This document shows, piece after piece, positions 5,739-9,941 of a stretch of 9,941 nt of DNA. Origin of the DNA: Methanomassiliicoccus sp. UBA386 (lineage in GTDB: Archaea > Thermoplasmatota > Thermoplasmata > Methanomassiliicoccales > Methanomassiliicoccaceae); NCBI GenBank assembly GCA_002498285.1, contig DAGU01000110.1:1-9941 (forward strand), in the 5' to 3' direction. Position numbers and translations under genes: made by a program. How positions within the stretch are numbered: the first letter of the stretch is position 1; each line of letters begins with the position of its first letter. The notes beneath the pieces are model-generated. The model saw nothing but the letters and a program-made list of their open reading frames with translations. It was not told the DNA's origin and ran no database searches.

Positions 5739-6350
5739 ATGGAAGCGAACGCCCCGGTGCAGGATTTGCGGGAGATACGCGTCCCCAGGCCCGAGCAGGT
5801 GAAGGTCATCGTGATCGCCGAGAGCCCTTCCCCTCACCTTCTGCCGATATACCGGGCGAGCCGCACCTTCGATGACGCCTCGGCCAGGCGCATGATCTTC
5901 GCCGCCGCCGAGCCGGGACGGATGCTGGTGCGCATCGATAACTTCCTGAAGGAGCTGGGAGACAGCCAGAAGGATGAGAAGATGGCCAAGCTGAACGAGC
6001 TGTTCCATACGGGCCATCTAATATACCTGTCGAGGCAGCCGGCTGTAGACCGCTCGGAGCTGGGGAGGTTCACCCCCACCTCGGTGCGCGACGAGGTGGA
6101 CGAACTGCTGGAGCAGGGGGTCCACATCATCGTGGCGCTCGGCGAATCGGCCCAATCGTGGGTCAGGAACAACTTCTCCACCGAAGGGCTGACGCTGGTG
6201 CTGCTGCCGGTGCCGTCCAACCACGTCTCCGACTGGTTCCCCAGCTTCATGGAGCGGATGCACCAGGAGCGGGGCGCCGACACACTGGGAGTCCTGGACA
6301 CCATGACCGTCCAGATCGACAAGCTCGTCTGGGCCCTCTCAGACCTGTGA
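5739..6350 (+). CDS. Uncharacterised 203-residue protein, possibly of uracil-DNA-glycosylase-like fold
   Basis: I do not recognise this family firmly. The start is set at ATG 5739 (MEANAPVQD), because the longer reading from 5676 would translate through the TATA box at 5709-5715, which sits at exact leaderless distance from 5739. The protein is soluble, alpha/beta in pattern, without signal peptide. Strand-like segments are VKVIVIAESPSPH (21-33), HLIYLSRQP, VHIIVALGESAQSWVRNNF and LTLVLLPVPSNHVSDWF. An AESP-type turn after the first strand, a later IVALG strand, and a P-rich turn near the C-terminus recall the uracil-DNA glycosylase superfamily, including its ESPP-type members, but no catalytic residue can be assigned. 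It is divergent from hisS, and its last 12 bases overlap the end of the gene on the other strand. Confidence 0.8.
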   Translation: MEANAPVQDLREIRVPRPEQVKVIVIAESPSPHLLPIYRASRTFDDASARRMIFAAAEPGRMLVRIDNFLKELGDSQKDEKMAKLNELFHTGHLIYLSRQPAVDRSELGRFTPTSVRDEVDELLEQGVHIIVALGESAQSWVRNNFSTEGLTLVLLPVPSNHVSDWFPSFMERMHQERGADTLGVLDTMTVQIDKLVWALSDL

Positions 6351-7520
6351 GGCCCTGAGCGCTTGGTCCAGGTCCTCCCTGAGGTCCTCGGCGTCCTCGA
6401 TGCCCAGCGACACGCGGAGCATGGAGTCGGTGATGCCCAGCCTCTTCCGTTCCTGGGCAGGCAGGGAGCGGTGGGAGGTGCTCGACGGCATGCTGACCAG
6501 GCTCTCCACGCCGCCCAGGCTGGTGGCCATCTTGATCAGCCGCATGGACCTCATGGCCCTCTCGGCGGCCTGCCGGCCCCCTTTCACCTCGAAGCTCATC
6601 AACCCGCCGCAGCCGGAAAGGAGCCGCTTGGCCAGGGCGTGCTGCGGATGGCTCTCCAGCCCCGGGTAATGGACCCGCTCCACCGCCGGGTGGTCCTCCA
6701 GGAACCTGGCGATCTCCAGGCCGTTCCGGTTGTGCCGCTCCATCCGCAGCGGCAGGGTCTTCATCCCCCTCTCCAGGAGGAACGATGCAAAGGGATCGAG
6801 CGAGCCGCCGAAGGACGTTCTCGCGTCGTGGACGGCGGAGATGTCAAATGCGTTGCTGACCACCGCCCCGGCCAGCAGGTCGGAGTGTCCTCCGAGGTAT
6901 TTGGTGCAGCTCTCCGTGACTATGTCCACTCCCATCTCCAGCGGCCTCTGGTTCATGGGCGACGCGAGCGTGTTGTCGATGACCGTTATGGCGCCGCGCT
7001 CGTGCGCCGCCTTTGCCACCTCGGGGTAGTCGACCAGCCGCATGAGGGGGTTGCTCGGCGATTCCAGCCACACCACCTTGGTCCCGGGGACGATGGCATC
7101 GATCAGAGCGCCGGTGTCGGCGGTAGGGCCGAAACGGACCTCGATGCCCATCCTCGGCAGGGCGTTCCGCAGGAAGCCGTACGTCCCTCCGTAGATGTCC
7201 TCCTGCGAGACGATCGCATCGCCCCTGGACAGATAGGCCGTGAGTATCGAGGAGATGGCGGCCATGCCCGAGGAGAAGAGCAGGCACCGCTTTCCGGACT
7301 CCAGCTCGGCGATCTTTCGCTCCGCGACCTCGACCGTGGGGTTGGCCTTCCTTGAGTACATGTACGTGCCTTCCGGGGCGTCCCCGTCCCAGGTGCGTGG
7401 ATCGTCCGTGGGGAAAATGAACGTGGACGATTGATAGATCGGGGTGTTAACCGCGCCCGTCGGGATCTCGGGACGCTCGCCCGAATGGACCGCCTTGGTT
7501 GACATGCCCTTGTACGCCAT
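6339..7520 (-). CDS. Cystathionine gamma-synthase/gamma-lyase family PLP enzyme
   Basis: A 393-residue, PLP-dependent, cytoplasmic enzyme of trans-sulfuration or methionine/cysteine metabolism. Visible are YSRKANPT (55-62; Y55 and R57 bind the phosphate of the neighbouring subunit), SSGMAAI (83-89), Y110 stacking on the cofactor in YGGTYGFL, D182 in VIDNTLASP, the PLP lysine K207 in SCTKYLGGHSD, SLGGVES (334-340) and R369 in LRVSLGIED for the substrate carboxylate. Position 112 is glycine, not the cysteine typical of methionine gamma-lyases, which favours synthase or lyase. The usual HPA.MTH segment reads MPSSTSH (344-350), so the exact reaction is uncertain. ATG 7520 has the Shine-Dalgarno GAGGT (7531-7527) six bases upstream. 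The gene follows the DRG GTPase by 47 bases, probably in the same operon. Confidence 0.92.
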   Translation of the reverse strand: MAYKGMSTKAVHSGERPEIPTGAVNTPIYQSSTFIFPTDDPRTWDGDAPEGTYMYSRKANPTVEVAERKIAELESGKRCLLFSSGMAAISSILTAYLSRGDAIVSQEDIYGGTYGFLRNALPRMGIEVRFGPTADTGALIDAIVPGTKVVWLESPSNPLMRLVDYPEVAKAAHERGAITVIDNTLASPMNQRPLEMGVDIVTESCTKYLGGHSDLLAGAVVSNAFDISAVHDARTSFGGSLDPFASFLLERGMKTLPLRMERHNRNGLEIARFLEDHPAVERVHYPGLESHPQHALAKRLLSGCGGLMSFEVKGGRQAAERAMRSMRLIKMATSLGGVESLVSMPSSTSHRSLPAQERKRLGITDSMLRVSLGIEDAEDLREDLDQALRASQV

Positions 7521-7526
7521 CGCATG

Positions 7527-7531
7527 ACCTC
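7527..7531 (-). promoter_or_regulatory. Shine-Dalgarno GAGGT deciding the start of the PLP enzyme
   Basis: GAGGT is followed by six bases and ATG 7520. Two nearby ATGs upstream (7537 and 7525) are in another frame. The presence of a ribosome binding site here, unlike at the leaderless genes, fits an internal operon position. Confidence 0.55.
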
Positions 7532-7567
7532 GTACATGGCATTGTCCGCCTAGCCAATATCATTTGC

Positions 7568-8683
7568 TCAGTCGGCGCCCCGCTTTACCACGATGGTGAC
7601 GATGTCACCGTTGCCCAGGACGTGATCCACCCCGACCATCTGGCCGGGGAACTTGGCGCTGTCCCCCCACACGTTGGCATATCGGAAGTTGCGGCGGAAG
7701 GAGCGGTGGATGCGATCGCACAGGTCTCCGACGGTGGACCCGCCCATGATGACCATGGGCTCCTCCATGTCCGCATCCTTGCCCTGGGGCTTGAGGAACA
7801 CGTGGATGAACTGCAGCTTCCGGTACACGGCCTCCTTCAGCTCCTCCAGCCCGAGCTCCTTGTTGGCGGAGATGAGCACCGGGTCGTAGCCATTCAGGCG
7901 CTCCTTGACCTCCTCCAGGTACTTGGGGTCGGCCAGGTCCATCTTGTTCACCACGGTGACGGAGTTCATGTACACGCGGTTCCCGGTGAGCACATCGATG
8001 AGCTGCTCCTCGTCGATGTCGTCCCGGATGATCACCTCGGCGTTCACGTAGCCATAGGCGGACACCATGTCCGAGGCGATCTCCGGAGTGATCTTGGTGA
8101 GCGCGACGGTTGGTTTGATCTCGATGCCGCCCCGGTCGGTCTTGGTGATCACGACGTTTGGCGGCCGCGTGTTCAATCGGATGCCGCTGTTGTACAGCTC
8201 ATCCATCAGCACTTCGATGTTGGTGTCGAACACGTCGATGACGAACAGGATGAGGTCGGACGTGCGCACCACCGCCAGGACCTCCCGGCCCCGCCCCTTG
8301 CCCCTGCTGGCATCGCGTATCAGGCCAGGCAGGTCGAGGACCTGGATCTTGGCGAACTTGTAGTACATTATGCCCGGAATGACATCCACGGTGGTGAAGG
8401 CGTATGAGGCCACCTCGCTCTTGGCGTCGGTGAGCTTGGTAAGAAGGGTCGACTTGCCCACGCTGGGAAAGCCCACCAGGGCGATGGTGGCGTTGCCCGA
8501 TTTCTTGACCGAGTATCCTTGGCCTGCTCCCCCTGACGCTGCCCGCCGCTTCTCCTGGTCCATCCGGAGGCGGGCGATCTTGGCCTTGAGGAGACCTATG
8601 TGGCCTTGAGTGGCCTTGTTGTATTGGGTCTTGGCGATCTCGTCTTCGATCGCCTTTATCTGCTCCTCGATGGTCAATGCCAA
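7568..8683 (-). CDS. DRG-family GTPase with C-terminal TGS domain
   Basis: The 371-residue protein belongs to the Obg/DRG branch of translation-associated GTPases, conserved in archaea and eukaryotes and thought to act on ribosomes. Order: N-terminal helical region (1-62, IEEQIKAIEDEIAKTQYNKAT...LKAKIARLR), G1 GFPSVGKS (71-78), switch region SYAFTTVDVIPG (93-104), G3 DLPGLI (117-122) followed by the basic RDASRGKGRGRE, an inserted S5D2L-like domain (about 165-240), G4 NKMD (246-249), G5-like ISANKELGL, and the TGS domain (about 290-370). All nucleotide-binding motifs are intact. The start is TTG at 8683 with GGTGAG just upstream; a second TTG six bases later (8677) is almost as likely. It follows carbamate kinase by 32 bases. 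Confidence 0.94.
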   Translation of the reverse strand: MALTIEEQIKAIEDEIAKTQYNKATQGHIGLLKAKIARLRMDQEKRRAASGGAGQGYSVKKSGNATIALVGFPSVGKSTLLTKLTDAKSEVASYAFTTVDVIPGIMYYKFAKIQVLDLPGLIRDASRGKGRGREVLAVVRTSDLILFVIDVFDTNIEVLMDELYNSGIRLNTRPPNVVITKTDRGGIEIKPTVALTKITPEIASDMVSAYGYVNAEVIIRDDIDEEQLIDVLTGNRVYMNSVTVVNKMDLADPKYLEEVKERLNGYDPVLISANKELGLEELKEAVYRKLQFIHVFLKPQGKDADMEEPMVIMGGSTVGDLCDRIHRSFRRNFRYANVWGDSAKFPGQMVGVDHVLGNGDIVTIVVKRGAD

Positions 8684-8715
8684 TTTCTCACCTATAACGC
8701 CGACGTAGGGATCGC

Positions 8716-9654
8716 TTACTCTAGTACGACGCGCGTTCCCGCCTTACTCTCCAACGCCTTATCTAATAGTTCCGGTGACGTGATGATCGCGGTCTTTCCG
8801 GGGGAATCGACGAATGCGATGGCCGCCTCCACCTTGGGCCCCATGGAGCCTGAGTGGAAGTTGCCCTCCGCATAATAATTCTTCAATTCTTCCACCGTGA
8901 CCTCGCCGAGAGCTCTCTGCCGCGGTCCGCCAAAATCGATGTAGGCCGCATCGACGTCCGTCAGTATGATGAACAGGCTGCAAAGGTCCCTGGCCAGAAC
9001 GGAGGCGGCCCGGTCCTTGTCCACCACCGCCTCCACGCCCAGCAGCCGACCGTCGCGCTCCACCACCGGCACGCCGCCCCCGCCGGCGGCGATGACGATC
9101 TGGTCCCCCACCGCCATGAGGGCCCTCACCGCGTCCTTTTCCAGCACGGACAGGGGGCGGGGCGAGGGGACGAGCCTCCTCCATCCCCCGCGGGCGACGT
9201 CCTCCCTCATGCGCCACCCATGCGCCATCTGCCTTTTGGCCTCCTGGTGGCTATAATAGGGCCCTATGGGCTTGGACGGCGAGACGAACTCTGGATCGTC
9301 CAGGTCCACCGTCACCCTGGTGAGGAGACAGGTCACCTTGCGATCCAGGCCCTCTCGGCGTAGCGCCTCGCCCATGGCCTGCTGCAGCATGAGCCCTATC
9401 TGCCCCTGGGACTGGGCCCCGCAAACGTCCAGCGGCATGGCGGGCACCTCGCCGCGGGCCAGCTCGTTCTGCAGCAGTATGTTGCCTACCTGCGGCCCGT
9501 TGCCATGGACCATCATCAGGCCCCAGCCCTTCTTGACCATCCGGGCCAGAGGGATGCAGGACTGGCGAAGATTGTTCAACTGGTTCTCCGCGGTGGCCTC
9601 CTCTCCCGGACGCAAGATGGCATTGCCGCCTATCGCCACGACAACATCGGTCAT
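8716..9654 (-). CDS. arcC: Carbamate kinase
   Basis: The enzyme interconverts carbamoyl phosphate plus ADP and ATP plus carbamate, in the cytoplasm. The 312-residue sequence matches the amino acid kinase family throughout: AIGGNA (7-12), VHGNGPQVGN (49-58), LDVCGAQSQGQIG, RRLVPSPRPL, VIAAGGGGVPVV, VVDKDRAASVLA, LTDVDAAYIDF and FHSGSMGPKVEAA near the C-terminus. Nothing is missing. Arginine deiminase or a catabolic ornithine carbamoyltransferase, the usual partners in arginine fermentation, are not nearby, so here it may make carbamoyl phosphate or recover ATP from it. It is the first gene of a probable three-gene unit. AATTTATC (9686-9679) is centred about 28 bases before ATG 9654 without a Shine-Dalgarno, predicting a leaderless mRNA. 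Confidence 0.96.
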   Translation of the reverse strand: MTDVVVAIGGNAILRPGEEATAENQLNNLRQSCIPLARMVKKGWGLMMVHGNGPQVGNILLQNELARGEVPAMPLDVCGAQSQGQIGLMLQQAMGEALRREGLDRKVTCLLTRVTVDLDDPEFVSPSKPIGPYYSHQEAKRQMAHGWRMREDVARGGWRRLVPSPRPLSVLEKDAVRALMAVGDQIVIAAGGGGVPVVERDGRLLGVEAVVDKDRAASVLARDLCSLFIILTDVDAAYIDFGGPRQRALGEVTVEELKNYYAEGNFHSGSMGPKVEAAIAFVDSPGKTAIITSPELLDKALESKAGTRVVLE

Positions 9655-9678
9655 CCAGACGGGCAGAACAAGGACGTA

Positions 9679-9718
9679 GATAAATTGATTGTCGGCCCAG
9701 TGGACACAACTTTTATAG
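9679..9718. promoter_or_regulatory. Divergent TATA boxes of carbamate kinase and the 9741 gene
   Basis: Minus-strand AATTTATC (9686-9679) serves arcC and plus-strand TTTTATAG (9711-9718) serves the gene starting at 9741. Their centres lie about 28 and 26 bases from the respective ATGs. The boxes are only about 32 bases apart, so both promoters share the 24 bases between them, and transcription factors on one side may hinder the other. Confidence 0.6.
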
Positions 9719-9740
9719 CCATCAGCCCGATGGCAGGTTG

Positions 9741-9941
9741 ATGTCCTCTCAGGATGAGCTCAAGGAACGCTTCCTAAAGTTCCGGGAGAAGAAATACGCC
9801 CTGCCGCTGGGACTGACCCTCGCCATACTTGTCGGCCTGCTCCTGATCCCCATTCTGGGAGCGCTCTGCTTCGGCACTCTGCTGATCGCCCTCGCCGGGT
9901 TCTATATCCCGTACTACTTCGGCCTGAAGGACCGGCGCAAG
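9741..9941 (+). CDS. Small membrane protein, unrecognised (partial, C-terminus beyond window)
   Basis: Sixty-seven codons run open from ATG 9741 to the window end. The N-terminus is charged and soluble (SSQDELKERFLKFREKKYA, residues 2-20), followed by two closely spaced hydrophobic segments (about 21-39 and 41-58) and a basic end FGLKDRRK. The pattern suggests two membrane helices joined by a tight turn with a cytoplasmic N-terminus. The start is supported by TTTTATAG at 9711-9718, centred about 26 bases upstream, and there is no Shine-Dalgarno, so the mRNA should be leaderless. I do not recognise a family. Confidence 0.75.
   Translation, partial: MSSQDELKERFLKFREKKYALPLGLTLAILVGLLLIPILGALCFGTLLIALAGFYIPYYFGLKDRRK

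Noticed and set aside
6363..7355. Long open frame (330 codons) on the plus strand
   Set aside because: It is antisense to the PLP enzyme, whose motifs are complete; its own product is low-complexity, rich in R, G, H and Q, as expected from the reverse of a GC-rich gene.
7499..8407. Long open frame (302 codons) on the plus strand opposite the DRG GTPase
   Set aside because: Repetitive V/D/H-rich product typical of an antisense shadow; no promoter or ribosome binding site, and the opposite strand holds all GTPase motifs.
9687..9710. Weak inverted repeat TTGTC...GACACAA between the two divergent TATA boxes
   Set aside because: The arms are imperfect and short; not distinguishable from chance without related sequences.

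Overview
The window looks like a chromosomal segment of a GC-rich euryarchaeon, most plausibly a member of Thermoplasmatota such as a Methanomassiliicoccus-like methanogen. The assignment is inferred. It rests on an archaeal-type DRG GTPase with a TGS domain, a short archaeal-type RNase HI, a small four-cysteine protein resembling a family known mainly from methanogens, and promoters made of a TATA element 25-29 bases upstream of start codons that lack ribosome binding sites (leaderless transcripts). I see no CRISPR array, insertion sequence, tRNA, rRNA or prophage gene.

Layout. Bases 1-3163 (minus strand) hold an ABC importer of the vitamin B12/siderophore/heme class, in transcription order: binding protein, membrane permease, ATPase, then a small cysteine protein cut by the window edge. 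The last three genes are nearly fused (1-base gap, then a 4-base ATGA overlap). Bases 3164-3306 form a divergent control region with repeated GTAACA-type hexamers around a TATA element. Bases 3307-4106 (plus strand) carry panD (pyruvoyl aspartate decarboxylase) overlapping rnhA (RNase HI) by ATGA. Bases 4107-4347 lie between convergent genes; they hold a terminator-like hairpin and, more strikingly, a candidate small RNA gene with its own TATA box, a 13-bp perfect closing stem and a C-rich loop carrying anti-Shine-Dalgarno-like CCUCC motifs.

Bases 4348-5598 (minus) encode histidyl-tRNA synthetase. Divergent from it is an unrecognised 203-residue protein (5739-6350, plus), perhaps of uracil-DNA-glycosylase-like fold. 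Its 3' end overlaps by 12 bases the 3' end of a probable three-gene minus-strand operon: carbamate kinase (9654-8716), DRG GTPase (8683-7568) and a cystathionine gamma-synthase/lyase-family enzyme (7520-6339). A small membrane protein starts divergently at 9741 and runs off the window.

Most of this is housekeeping: translation, RNA/DNA hybrid removal, CoA precursor, sulfur amino acid and carbamoyl-phosphate metabolism. The points worth following are the candidate small RNA, the cysteine protein coupled to the importer, the bacterial-type PanD in an archaeal setting, and the two palindromic control regions.
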